The position numbers were made by a program, and so were the translations under genes. A stretch of DNA of 64,000 nucleotides from Auanema rhodensis (Eukaryota > Nematoda > Chromadorea > Rhabditida > Rhabditidae), in the NCBI GenBank assembly GCA_964057225.1, contig OZ059898.1, positions 14,919,267-14,983,266 of the forward strand, read 5' to 3'. The notes beneath the pieces are model-generated. The model saw nothing but the letters and a program-made list of their open reading frames with translations, had not been told where the DNA came from and did not search any database. Below, piece by piece: positions 52,086 to 64,000 of the stretch; the stretch's first letter is position 1; each line of letters starts with the position of its first letter.

Positions 52086-55000
52086 TCATGTTTTTCCTCT
52101 TCGTTTCATTACTTCATCCTTCTGATTTGAAGTGAAATCAAGCATTGTCATAATAGCCTAAAAGAATGTTTCGAAGTTTGTTAAACAGGCAATCTTCACG
52201 GAACCTGAAGATGTTCACGGGAGTCTCCTCGATTTAATAGAAAATAATAGAAAGCATCATGTAGAAATTTCAATACAACCCTATCTTGTGTGATTTTATC
52301 AATTTCTTTCTCCTAAATAAATATTTTAATTCGAACGCGAAGTAGAAAAATATCACTAACCTCATCATCGCGTACACCATGTTCTACGGCTTGTTGTCCC
52401 TTTTTGAACATGACAAGATACATCTCACTTCTAAAGTTAAAGATATAAGTTTGAAATCTAAACGTGACGCTCAGCTTCATTAATATGTATGGGAATCAAA
52501 GTTAAGGGAAGGAGGATGTGGTGACTGAAAAGAAGGAACAATTCTTACCTTTCTTGTTCCATTTCTTGAATCTTTCTTTCGTACATATCATTCTGTTGAC
52601 GACTGAAATGTAATTGCTCATCTAAATAGATCTGAGATGGTTGTAGAGGTGATGGTAAATCGTTTGCCTGAAAATGGAAAAATAATCAGGACGTCATCTG
52701 AAGATATGCTTACGTCTTGAATCTTTCTCAAAAGCATTTTAACTTGTTCACTTAAAACTTCTTTTTCTTCTTCTAATCGGTTCAATCGTTCTACATCAAG
52801 TCCACTTCGATACCCAGCTTTCTGTTCAAGAGAGAGATTCTGAAATTCAATAGGGATTCTGAATAATCTCAGGTCAAATGAATACCTTTTGCTTTAAATC
52901 ATCTACTTGATCTACCAACAATTTATTTTCCCGAGTTAACCGTCCAACCTGAATACAATATGAAACTACTTAATATAATGATCCCAACCTTTTCACGAAG
53001 TGATATTACTCGATTAGAATTACGTGGTGAGTCATCTTCTGGAGCATCTTGAATGATCGTCACATCGTTTGTTGATTTATAGACAGTCTGGCTAACACGA
53101 CGCTGAGTAGATGTTGATGGCTCATGCCATGATTGAGACATCAAATCCGGCAGTGGAGGTCTAAAGATATTCATAAAATAATAAAATAACTAAGAAGCTA
53201 CATACTTGCAATGTGAAACGGCTGAATAAACCGCAGATTCATGCTGCAACGACGTCATAGATGATGAAAGCGATTGAGGAGCTGTAGCATAATAAGACAT
53301 ACTCTGAAACAAGAAAGATATTCAGCTTATTCAAGTTACTATTTGAGATATGTACTTTTCGTCTTGATGACCGGCGCTGTTCTTTGGCGTCCAATTCTTC
53401 TTTTGATGAAACTGCTTTTCGACGATTACTACTATGAGATCGGGTTCGTGTAGCTATCTTAGGTTGCTGCTGTTGATGTTCAGATTGATCACGTAAACTT
53501 CGGCATGACATGGTTGGAGTTTGAATTGTACAAGCAACAGCCTCTCGTGTCGAACCTTTTCGAAAAGCTGCAGGACTTTCATGAACAATAATCTTATCTA
53601 ATCTGAAAAATGTGCCGCTGAATATGTTAGAAAATTGTCTAGAAACCTTTGTTTGGGTTCAGTTAATGATGAAACACTCTGAGCTGATTTTGGAGAAAAA
53701 TAAACTGATGAAGAGTAGCAGCTTGTGGGAGACCTGAAATAGCAATCTTACTGTATCGTAACTCAGTTTGTTCCATACATGGGTTGCTCCGTATGACACC
53801 GTCCTTCAGAATTCAATACTTGACATCGCAAGAGTTCCAGCTCTCCACGCATCATAGCTATCTGAATCTTAAGTTCTCGGCGATCTTCTTGAGCTCTTGA
53901 ATATCCTGTTCTCATGGCATTTAATTCCCTGAACATTGTTCCACATTTGTCTTTCCAACGATGTGCTTCATGAGGATCAGCTTCATTCAGGAGTTCGACA
54001 ACACTTCGACTACGCACCAGTCGACCATCTGATATTGATGATTCAGCATCACCGTCGTGTCGACTTGTTGGTTCCCGTCTGAATACCTCCAGTTCAGCAG
54101 TAGCAGATCGAAGTTCTCGTGATAAACGATCAATACGAAGCTATAATGAGCATATTTTACTTTAGAGCATAATATGATATTTTACTTTCATGGAATCACG
54201 CTCTTGTCGCGATCTCTTAAGTTCACGAGCAAGTTGTAACTTCTCATCAGTATCCCATTCCATCATTACAGTATCCAGAATTTCCTGAAATGTGTAATTA
54301 TAAAATAAATAATATATGACTATATAATGATCTAATAATCAACAAATTATGCAATTGTTAATTATTTAAAAAAAAAAGAAAAAAAGAACAAGCTAATAAG
54401 CCAATCAATGATTGCTTTGCATGAAATTCAATAAATACGTTACAGTAACCCTGAAGATGGCTAGCCGCTTATAGTAAGATATTTATTCTTCCGGGATACT
54501 GTAATCTGTATTTTTCTTTTACAATAGAGATCATAAATTATGAAATTGTTAGGGAATATTAGATTTTTCGAATTATTTTTAAAATGATAGAATCTTGATG
54601 TTGATGTATAAACTATTGGAAAGAAAAATAAGAAAAAACGATTGAGAAATCAACATCAATTATCCCAAAAAACTAAGCTCAAATTTGAAACAAAAAAAAA
54701 TGCTGTTACGCTACATTGTAATGATTATAGCTTGTGTTAGATTTTTTGAGGGCTTTTGCCTGTAACTATGTCAGATGGAGATCAAACGAAAAACAAAATT
54801 TGTCAGACTGATCAAACTACATACGAGGTACCTAGCCCTGATTGCCTTTGCGTGCCTTTTAGAGAGATTCGGCGACGCTCTGAAAGAAGAAATAGCAATA
54901 GAAGCATGAGATAATAAAGATGAAGCCGAGTTTAAATTATTGTGAGGATGAGATATGTCCAGTTGATTGACCTGATATGGTAAATGAAAAAAGCTGTATA

Positions 55001-58000
55001 ACAATATGTTGGGAAAAGAGGCTTGAATAGGTGATAAGGCTGAGAAATTAACATAACGAAAGCACTGTTAAAGGTAATTGATGAATAGAAAGCAACCATT
55101 CTGTGAGACATTTTCTAAAAAAACCGCTAACATGCTATTCTCTAGCTGTTCGCATTCGTTTATGCTTTTGATAATTTTTTAAGAGTTTTAGATTACGTTT
55201 TAATGACGATTTAATGCCAAAAATACAAAAATGACATGAAGAATTTGATGGAAAATGCGAATAAGTTCAGCTATTTGGTTACTATCAACCAAAAATTATT
55301 AAAAGCTCAAAGGATGAATGTCTTACCGAATGCACGGCTTCTTCTGAATTTGCAGCGCGATGACTGGGTGAACGGGTTCGTGAGGAGCGTAGACGTTCAC
55401 GCCCTTCATCATCTTCTAAGTTATTTAAGATTTGTTCCAAATCAGATTTAACCTGAAAGGGTTACCTAAATACAAAAACGGCTACGATAAATAACTACCA
55501 TGCTGAGATCATCCGCTAAAGTTGCAAATGCGGGAGAAAGCATTGAAGCTGTTACAGTTGTTGTCGTTGAAGTTGGTGCTGTTGTTGATGCCCCTTCCTC
55601 ATTCTGACGATCTTGACGCAATTCTCTGAACATATAAATAAGAATTTGAAATGATTTTTCATAAATTTACTCGCTAAGTTGAATGTTTTCAGCACTAAGC
55701 TTGGCTATATCTGCATCTTCTAGACCAAGCTCGGGTTCTGAGTGAGTCTTACGAAGGTTTATTGAATCTTCTTCTATCAAACTATCTCGCGATGCTTCTG
55801 ATGGCGCAATCATTGATGATCGTGCTGTTGATGTAGCACCACCATCGTTCAATGCCTCAATTTGTTTCTGTAGCTGTTCATTGTCATGCTCCAAGTTTTG
55901 AATCCGCGTCTTCAACCAATTCTTCTCAGATTCATACCGCCCTATTTCCTGAAAAAGTCATTGCATGTACAAAATTATTAAATAATTTTAATAAAAACCT
56001 GATCTAATTCTTTTCGAACGTTTTCGAATTCACTAGCTATTCTCTGAATTCGATCACGCTCCTTGCGTACAAGCGATTCCTTTTCATCTTCAGCTTGCAT
56101 CAACTGCAAACAAAAAAATAAAAGTACAAAGTATGTGGGTCACATACCTTCTCTCTTAGATCAGCATTACGAGCTTGTAGGGCTTGAAGCTCTTGCGCTT
56201 CATCAGCAGCTTCTTCGCCAGACGTTGTTGGTTTCGGTACAACGCAAGCAATACGTCGCCTAGAGGCCATACGTCCATCAGACTGTAATGAAATGGAAGA
56301 TTAAACAGAACTCAGTAAGTAAAATACCTTTTCTTGCATTGTGCTTACAAGCTTTTGCTGTAAAATGTGAACTTGTCGTCGAGTGGTTTGTAGTTCGCCT
56401 TGGCATAGCTTCAGTCTTTCTTCTGTTTCATTGAATAGGTCACCCTAATATGTAGTATATAGTATTTAGTTTCCCATCTGCACTATTACCTTCTCAATAG
56501 TCGTGGATTTGCTTTTGGTGTTTGGTCGACAAGCCACATACTTACTAACTTGACGAGGCTTAGCCTCCACTTCAGCATCACGTTGAGATTTGGACAACTG
56601 TTGATGCAAGGTGCTTACATGATCTATACTACTTGTCAATCTCTGTTCCAACTCAGCTTTTTCCAATTTCATTTTCATTTTTTGTTCATCTTTTTCACGT
56701 TGTAACTGTGTGATTTCATCCTAAAACATAAATAAATACAACGAAATATTGGCTGAAAATTGGATTTATCAGCTCAAAACAGTACCTTAGCTCTGGTCAA
56801 TTGCTCTTCAATTCGCTGCACTTTTCCTTGCCAATAATCTGATTGCTCTCTGTATTTCTTCAATGATTCAGCCAAAGCAGATTCTAATCCATTCTCATAT
56901 TCATCTTGTTGATCTCTGAACCTCATCTCAAATTCACTGCGTTCCTAGAAAATACGGAGAAATAGAAAAGAAAACATTGGAATCGGCTTACTTTCATCAG
57001 CTCTTCAAGACGAGTCTCAAGTATTGGCACACGCTCAGCAGTTTTAGATATATCAGCCAGAGAGCTGAAAATAAATAAAATATTTCTATTCAAAATGACC
57101 GAACGATACTTCTTGTAGCATTCTCGTTCTTTCTGATGCTCATCTAAATCATGTCGTTGTTGACGTCTTGTGTCTTCCAATTGTTTCGTCAACACATCAA
57201 CAAGCTCTGTTTTAGTCATCAGAATCTTTTCAATTTCTTCAAATCTCCCATGGAAATCTGTATGCTTTGCTTTGAATTCCTCATGTAATTCCTAAAGTAA
57301 TTCAATGATGTCATCATATTTCTTATTGTTCTTGCCTCTAGCTTGCGTTTAGTTGAATAGAACTCATTCTCATGCTCATATAAGGATTCAGATGTCAACT
57401 CCGTTTGACTTTTCTTACAAACCATCACAGAATATCTATTGAGGTTGGTTATATGTTGAACTACAAGTGTTTCTCTACCTTGGATCATTAAATCCTTTTC
57501 TCCAATTTTCTTGGCTTTCATCACTAATTACAAGCTCATGATCCAATAAAACATTTCGATAAGTCTGAAATAAGTTTGCTTCTGCTATTGTTCTTAACAA
57601 AATATTGTGTGCAGTTAAAATGAGCCGTGTTTTTACAGTTTAAAAATTATTTTTAAAAAAGCATGTCTAGCGAGGGTTTACACGTTAGGCACGTTCTGCT
57701 ATAAATTTACGAAAAAGGATTGAGAGCTATGAAGCTCATAAAAAAAGTGGCTGAAGAGAATAGCTTAATTGTAGGTTAAGTTCTTCAAAGTCCGAACAAC
57801 TCAACATTAACCAGTAAAAACGTTTTGTGCCACAGTAGATTGATCGATACAATTTCTTGCAAAATTTCTTCAAAGCAAAAGGGGAGGAATTTCAAATACG
57901 AATCAACTGTTCCAAAAGATTCGCAGTCAGCAGGATTCGAACCTACGCGGGCAGAGCCCAATTGATTTCTAGTCAATCTCCTTAACCACTCGGACATGAC

Positions 58001-61000
58001 TGCACGATACGATCCCATCTCGAGCGATATAGATCGAAACGTAATTATGATTATATACCTACCTGCATTCTTTCTTCGAGAAATGAAATTGCTTTCTTCA
58101 TTGTTTCTTTTTCAGCCTTAAACGAAACCCAATTAGAAATGTGACTTTCAGTTAAAATTATCCAAACCTGTAGTCTGCAGTTTACTAAATTGGAAGCCTC
58201 ACATTCGGCTTTTCTCCTCTCCACTTCCATAGAAGCTTCTTTAAGCACATTTTCAACTCTCAATCTAGAATTAGATGCATGAAAAACTTATTAAGCTTTT
58301 CAGAACTTACTTTCCTTCTTCCAAACTTTCTGTTTCAGTTCTTAAAGCTACAATATCTTCTTCTAATTCTTGAAGGCGTATATTGACCTCTTTGGTCTAA
58401 AATGAATAATTTCAAAGTAATAAGCTGAGAAATAGTGACTGACAGTCTCAATAAGTTTGTTATTTTCCTCAATCAAGCCTCTTTTGCGTTCAGCGCAGCT
58501 TGCTAATGTGCATTCCGTTATAACTGGAGCAGACATCAATGGACTCATCTGAGCAATCTGATGCTGTGGACTGGAAAATCAATTAAACTTAATGATTCTT
58601 CAGCAGCAAAATTTGTCAAAGTTACATAAATATGTAAACAACATTGTTTCAACCAACCTTATACCCGCATTTTCAAATCCGCTATCATTCATTGTGACTG
58701 AAGCTTGAATGGATGGAATAGCTACAGATGACACATTAACCTTAAAGTAAATGAACTTTACTTCGAAATAAATAAACAAAATAAAACGAGATTTTCAGAA
58801 TTAAAATGAAAAGAAACTAACGCCAGTTAGCTGTCTCATTGTATTCATCTCAACACGAGCAGCTTCCACATCAGTTCGATATGCTTTTTCTAAGCTTGAA
58901 TACTTCAAAAGCTGATCTTTAAGGACAATTTCCAACTGTGCTGCTTTAGTACGCCAAATGAAAGCTTCATTCTGGTATGCCTGAAAGAGAATACATTCGT
59001 AATTTTACATCCAAAAAGGCATTTATCATCAACAGATCATCATTTCGTTGTTAGAAGCAAGCAATTTTATTTCACATTTCACTTACTTGCATGTGATTCA
59101 AGGCTTCTTGACTCAGGTACATAGGATTGCCACTGATTTTGGAGTCCATTGATACACTCATAGGTGATGCTTGCATGAGGGGTGATGAATGGGAAAACAT
59201 TTGAATACTTTTCTATAACGAATATTTATTTCACTTTCTATAGCTTATTTAACAGCTTTTCGTATCATATTTTACTATTTCAAGAGATATGTTTCTAATT
59301 CAAACGATTCAAATATTACCTTCTCGGGTAAACTGCCTACTGGTGAAAGGGGATTAACTGATGTAGGAGATGATGGTAATGATGGTGATTGAACTAAATA
59401 TCAACAAGTCATTTCGAGCATTCAATAATTTTTTGTGTGGATATAAGTGTTAATAAAATCCAAAAAACAATGAATAAGTTTGAAAACAATATGCTTACTG
59501 TATAGAACTGCAGTTGATGGATCTGTAGGATCAGTGGGACTTGGAGGTGCACATGATGTGAAAACACCTAGTTCGTAACTCTGCAATGTCACAACATAGT
59601 TATTGCGTAGATCAATGGTAAGTATAACGAGTATAGCCCTCAGGGCCCCGTGGCCTAATGGATAAGGCGTCGGTCTCCTAAACCGAAGATTGAAGGTTCG
59701 AGTCCTTCCTGGGTCGAAATTTTTTGACTAATTAAGAATAGTCAAACATAAGTAGGAAAAGGAATACGAAGTTTGTAAACGATGTTATTATTACCTGAAT
59801 AGGGTCAGTCATTATGCAAGCTTCAGCTCGAGGTCTGTGTAATATACTTTCTAATTCTTCAATTCGAGATTTTAATTTGCTAATTTGTTCTCTGAAACGT
59901 ATCAAAGACATATTTTCGTTTTCTTTTTTCATCTAATACCTAGCCGTTAAAGTCTCTTGAACCAGCTGATTAACCCGAACACCATGTTTCCGTTCCATTA
60001 GCTTTTTCTCTTTTTCAAAATCCTCGCGAGCTTCTCGTTCATGCTGCATCAAACGGCTACTATCAGATAGAGTTCCTTTGACTTCATTAACAATCTCAAT
60101 CTGAAATATATTTTTTGAAAACTTCATCCGACTTATAACTCATATACTTAGAAATACGTGATTATAAGATATAGTTTATAGTTTATAAGCTAACAAACCT
60201 CTTTGAGCCTTTCCCGTAATTCAGCTAAATGACGATTCTTTTCTTCAACTTCATTCTTAGCTGTACGTAATTCCTTTTTTAATTCAGCCATTTCCTTAAA
60301 ACAAATATTGCTTAACTATGAACATGAATATATTATTATAACGATATTAACTATATTAACCTTATTACGCCGTTGAGTTGGAGTTAAATATACGCCCAAA
60401 TCAGAATTATGATTACTGTGATTACACCCGCGTTTTTGGCAATGAGGGACGAACCTATATTGTTTAAAATATTATAATAACATTGTAAAATAGATTATAA
60501 CAATAAATTAATGACAACTCTATTACCTAGTGTCTTTCCCAGTCCACCATCGTCCTACAACCGAAGATGAAGCACTACCCGTAGAGCTTGTTATGCTCAC
60601 TGCATCATCTCGATAATCTTCTCCTATAAATCACAAAAATTAAAAGATGTTATTGAAGTAAGATACAGAGCATATTGAGAGTAAGCCTTTTCTATTACCT
60701 TCTGCTTCACCGATTGTAGACGTTGATTGTGCCATCTTATCAGTTTCTACAGCTGTAGTATCTTCAAATTCTTCTTCTGAATCAAGTATTGCCGTTTGCC
60801 TATGATAGTATAACTTATAACTTATAATGATAATCTAAATAGATACCTTATATCTTCTTTTTCGGTTGAACGACCTCTTGGACCAGCGCCGAGATCCTTC
60901 AATACTTGTTCGGAATCTGTATTATTCTCATCACTCGTATCACCAAATATTGCTACTGAAAAGGATTTATATTGAAATCAAATTGAAGAAAATTAGCAAC

Positions 61001-61617
61001 AAACCAGCATTTTTCTCCCACCACGTCACAGAAAGTTTCGGAATTCGTGTGCTTGGTTTATCCGGAAAACGATCTGGTGATGGTCGAAATGAAGGTAATG
61101 GGGGTACCTAAGTGATTATCATTCAACGAGAAGAAGCAACTTTTGTTTTTCTAGCAATAAATCAGCAAAAAAAATCGTTTTCATTCAAACAAATAAAGAT
61201 ATAAATTATATAATTTAATGGGATATGTGTCTGTAGTTAAAATGAATAAAAGTTTAAGCCGAGTATTTTGTAACAACCGACTGAACTGCATCAGAGAACA
61301 TATATATTAAATTCTCAGCTGCATGTGTAGTTCACGTGAAATTTTCACGTGAATTATTATTCTAATTAGTGAACGTCAAATAAATTATTCAAATTAACAT
61401 ACTGAATCTCTACTTTCTAATTGAGCCCGTAAACTAGGTCGTTTTAAGATGCCCTTCTTCGGGGTTGCATCTGATACACTACTCGACCTAAACAATATAT
61501 TCATGAAAGTTCTTTTGTTCCTAACGCATACCTTGTAGCAGAAGATGGCACATGGTGGGATTGTGAAGCCGTCGATGGTCCGGGCTGTGGCTCGTCACCC
61601 GAAGTTTCATTTATCAT
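52086..61617 (-). CDS. large coiled-coil protein with syntaphilin-like segment
   Basis: Many exons on the minus strand. The proposed start (ATG 61,617; MINETSGDEPQPGPSTASQ) is one base after a TTTTCTAG acceptor. The N-terminal region is disordered and Ser/Pro-rich, and includes KKGILKRPS, a GILK motif of the type that binds protein phosphatase 1. Near 60,200-60,450 comes YLTPTQRRNKEMAELKKEL, resembling the YLTP segment of syntaphilin/syntabulin, followed by heptad-rich coiled coil (RHLAELRERLKE; REAREDFEKEKKLMERK; EQISKLKSRIEELESIL), Pro-rich linkers near 59,340-59,560, and long further coiled coil to the end (ETRLEELMK; RTEKNW-type charged helices; LNRLEEEKEVLSEQVKMLL). The last exon reads MLDFTSNQKDEVMKRRGKT, TGA 52,086-52,088. 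Function is not known from sequence; a microtubule or membrane scaffold is inference. The gene could begin further right. Confidence 0.75.
57922..58003 (-). tRNA. tRNA-Ser(AGA)
   Basis: An 82-base minus-strand cloverleaf: acceptor GCAGTCA/TGACTGC with discriminator G, D arm GAGTGGTTAAGG, anticodon loop CTAGAAA (anticodon AGA), a long variable arm typical of tRNA-Ser, and box B GGTTCGAATCC. It lies inside an intron of the coiled-coil gene, on the same strand. Confidence 0.96.
59644..59716 (+). tRNA. tRNA-Arg(CCT)
   Basis: A 73-base plus-strand cloverleaf: acceptor GGCCCCG/CTGGGTC with discriminator G, D arm TGGCCTAATGGATAAGGC, anticodon loop CTCCTAA (anticodon CCT), and T arm GAAGGTTCGAGTCCTTC. 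One acceptor pair (6-67) is a C-T mismatch and pair 2-71 is G-T. It lies in an intron of the coiled-coil gene, antisense to that gene. Confidence 0.93.
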
Positions 61618-62319
61618 TCTAGAAAATGATATAATACATGCGTGTATGAGAATATCATAAATGAAAAAAAGCAAAAAATAACGGAAAAGAGCACCAGTGA
61701 AGGGAGAGTAGAGGGGGGGGGACAGATCGATTGACATGAACAACAGAAAACAGGTGTGAAATAGTGAAAAACCTAGATAAGGAACACAATTTTTGAGATG
61801 GATAAATAAATAAAAATAACATTTAAAAATCATAATTGTACAGCCAAATTAATGAAGAATCTTGAAAAATAAAAAAGCCGACAAAGAAATGAGAAAAAGT
61901 GAAAACTTGTCACGTTTTTTGAATAAAATTGAAGAATACGAATGGGTGACAAACTATTACAATAGACCAGAATAAGCTAGAAATAACTAAGATTTTCAAG
62001 CATATCACATATGAAAAAAGAAAAAAAACGATTTAAACTTGAAGTCACAAGAATGCATGATAGCTATATATGCATTTAAAAATCATGAGAAGCTGGATAA
62101 ACAGAGTTGAAACATCAGAGATTTACAAACGTTAATGAAAAAACAGCTGGATTGAGAAATAAAATGAATTAAGTTGCAAATGTGAGTAGAATTTAGTTGA
62201 AAAAAGATCAAACAGAACAAGAAGCTATCATTTGAAGAAGATGAAGCCTATAAAACGAGAAAAGAATCATAGTTTACGAGAAAGTAATGCACTTAAATAA
62301 AGAGAAAGAGACACAGAGA

Positions 62320-62321
<2 letters not shown>

Positions 62322-62360
<39 letters not shown>
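62322..62360. repeat. (GA)n microsatellite
   Basis: A run of AG dinucleotides, followed by less regular GAGAGG repeats to about 62,503. Confidence 0.9.
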
Positions 62361-62363
<3 letters not shown>

Positions 62364-63888
62364 GGAAGATAAAAAAATTAGAATCTACATCAATCAACAT
62401 GAACAAAATGAATAATAACATTGAATAAAAGAAAAATAGAATAAGGGAGAGAGAGAGGGAAAGTGATAATAATAAAGAAGAGAGGGAGAGGGAGAGAGAG
62501 GGAATATGAAATACAATAAATTAAATTAAATTATATTAATATAGAAAATATTTTAAAAAAATAAAAATTATACATGAATAAATAGTAATAGTCTGGTTTA
62601 AAATAACCGATATATCATATAAAATATTAAAACAAATTAAAAATAAATTTTTTAACAAAAAAATTGTTTAAAAATAAAAAAAACATCAATAAAACGTCGA
62701 CATAACATGTGAATATAAGGGCAACATAGTAAACGAAGAAACACATAGACAGGAGAGCTGAGAGAAGGGGAATGGGTGAGAGGGAGAGTAGAGAGGAAAT
62801 ACACATGTACATACACAGAAGGCTACATACATATACTACACAACACATGATGAAAAGAGCTCTCGATATCCTTACGACGGCACAGAGAACCGGTCGAACA
62901 AACTAACACATTCAGTATAATACTGGATGTTATGTATAATGAATATAGTATGAAAAAAAGAAAAAGGATGAAAAAGTATAAAACATACGGGTTAAATAAA
63001 CAAATTAAAAACAAATTTGTATGTTTCAAGGAAAAAAATGTGTTTATAAAGAAGGGAATTAAGGTGGATTGAGAAAAATGATCAATTCTCGTCTTATCAT
63101 TTGATTTGTTGATAGAAATATTGATAAAATAGGAAATCAAAATCAGTGCATTTGATAGATTGAACAGATGAATTTGGAATTTTAATTGGTTTTGGAAGCA
63201 GCAGGAAAAAAAGATGAATATTGGTATTGGCAAAGCAGACGGGAGTGATGTTGCTGCTGGTTGTTGCTGATACTGATGCTGCTCCTGACTTGTGCTTGAG
63301 CTAGTGCTGGCTAGTGTTTGATACCTTCCGCGTTAGAGCAATGTAAAATGATTTCTGAGGAAGGCTTGCACAGGAAACAAATATGAAAAGGCGGAATGAA
63401 GCATTGTAAAGCATTTGGATATAGCTGATAGAACTTCATAGTTATAAAGATCTTTGAACATATGGATGAAAAGGATGAAGACGCTGAATATTCTCCACAT
63501 TCAAAATAGAAAAGAAGGAAAATATCCGGAAAAACAAAACAGAAAAACGTCAACAGTAGTAGGAAAGGAGGTTTGACATAACAAGAGGACATACCAACAA
63601 AAATAGCAAAGAGTAACCATTATCTGGTGAAGCTATTGAAAGAGAAAAAGCTCTGAGAGACTTTGGTTGAGTCTTCAATTTGAAGAATAAGGTGAATAAC
63701 AATAATAATATAACAAAATTCAATCCAAAAGGTCAATCAATATCAATTAAAGTGAGGGAAACGCTAAATTTCATCCATATTTGGAGAAAAAACAAGATCG
63801 AAAAATCGGAAACAGTTCGCCATTGACAGGTGAGAGAAAAGAATATGTTACGGTTAGGTCAAGAGTGGGTGTAAGGAGAAACACAGAG

Positions 63889-63953
63889 AAAGAGAGAGAG
63901 AGAGAACGAGAGAGAGAGAGAGAGAGGGGGGGGGGGGAGAGAGAGAGAAATAG

Positions 63954-64000
<47 letters not shown>
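63889..64000. repeat. (GA)n microsatellite with internal G12 run
   Basis: Interrupted AG dinucleotides to the window end, with a run of 12 G at 63,926-63,937. The tract may continue outside the window. Confidence 0.9.

Larger units (their letters stand above)
61618..64000. other. AT-rich region with GA tracts, no gene seen
   Basis: AT-rich DNA upstream of the proposed coiled-coil start. Minus-strand open frames here are low-complexity Phe/Leu/Ser stretches. It may be a 5' UTR intron or promoter region of the coiled-coil gene, or intergenic. Confidence 0.45.

Noticed and set aside
57785-58018. 77-codon minus-strand frame
   Set aside because: It is read through the tRNA-Ser gene and is not coding.

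Overview
The window looks like chromosomal DNA from a nematode. It is AT-rich, genes are split into many exons by introns mostly of about 40-60 bases with TTTCAG/TTTTAG-like acceptors, and several start codons sit a few bases after an orphan 3' splice site, as expected for spliced-leader trans-splicing. The gene content fits: a ZNFX1-type helicase, a heparan sulfate 2-O-sulfotransferase and a secreted protein of alternating Kunitz and lustrin-type repeats. All multi-exon models were built by eye from splice phase and motifs, so exact exon ends are provisional.

Layout. 1-11,690 is gene-poor and polypurine/polypyrimidine-rich; it holds a GA microsatellite, one unrecognised minus-strand gene candidate (6670-7948), two isolated exon candidates and one stop-interrupted frame. 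11,707-24,627 holds two plus-strand genes: an SF1 helicase/NFX1 zinc-finger protein (znfx-1 like) and a USP-family deubiquitinase. 25,222-29,107 is a compact cluster: NADP-isocitrate dehydrogenase and a small membrane-protein candidate on the minus strand, divergent from hst-2 on the plus strand. 29,463-34,076 (minus) encodes the Kunitz/lustrin protein, with 8 + 8 domains.

35,860-51,675 is a repeat district. It contains a diverged single satellite monomer, a 5'-truncated class I myosin tail/SH3 remnant with an in-frame stop, a tRNA-like box A/box B element, a GC-rich coding-like minisatellite (15- and 45-bp units), and then about 65 tandem copies of a 199-bp satellite. The satellite shows local homogenisation blocks and higher-order structure (398-bp dimers; a 7-monomer block).

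52,086-61,617 (minus) is a large coiled-coil protein gene with a syntaphilin/syntabulin-like segment; its introns host a tRNA-Ser(AGA) and a tRNA-Arg(CCT). 61,618-64,000 is AT-rich with long GA tracts.

Functionally the genes are mostly unrelated housekeeping, germline or extracellular-matrix genes. I see no prokaryotic-style defence system. The most unusual material is the satellite/minisatellite district with its solitary outlying monomer and myosin remnant, and the Kunitz protein in which seven of eight inhibitor domains have lost the Cys14-Cys38 disulfide.
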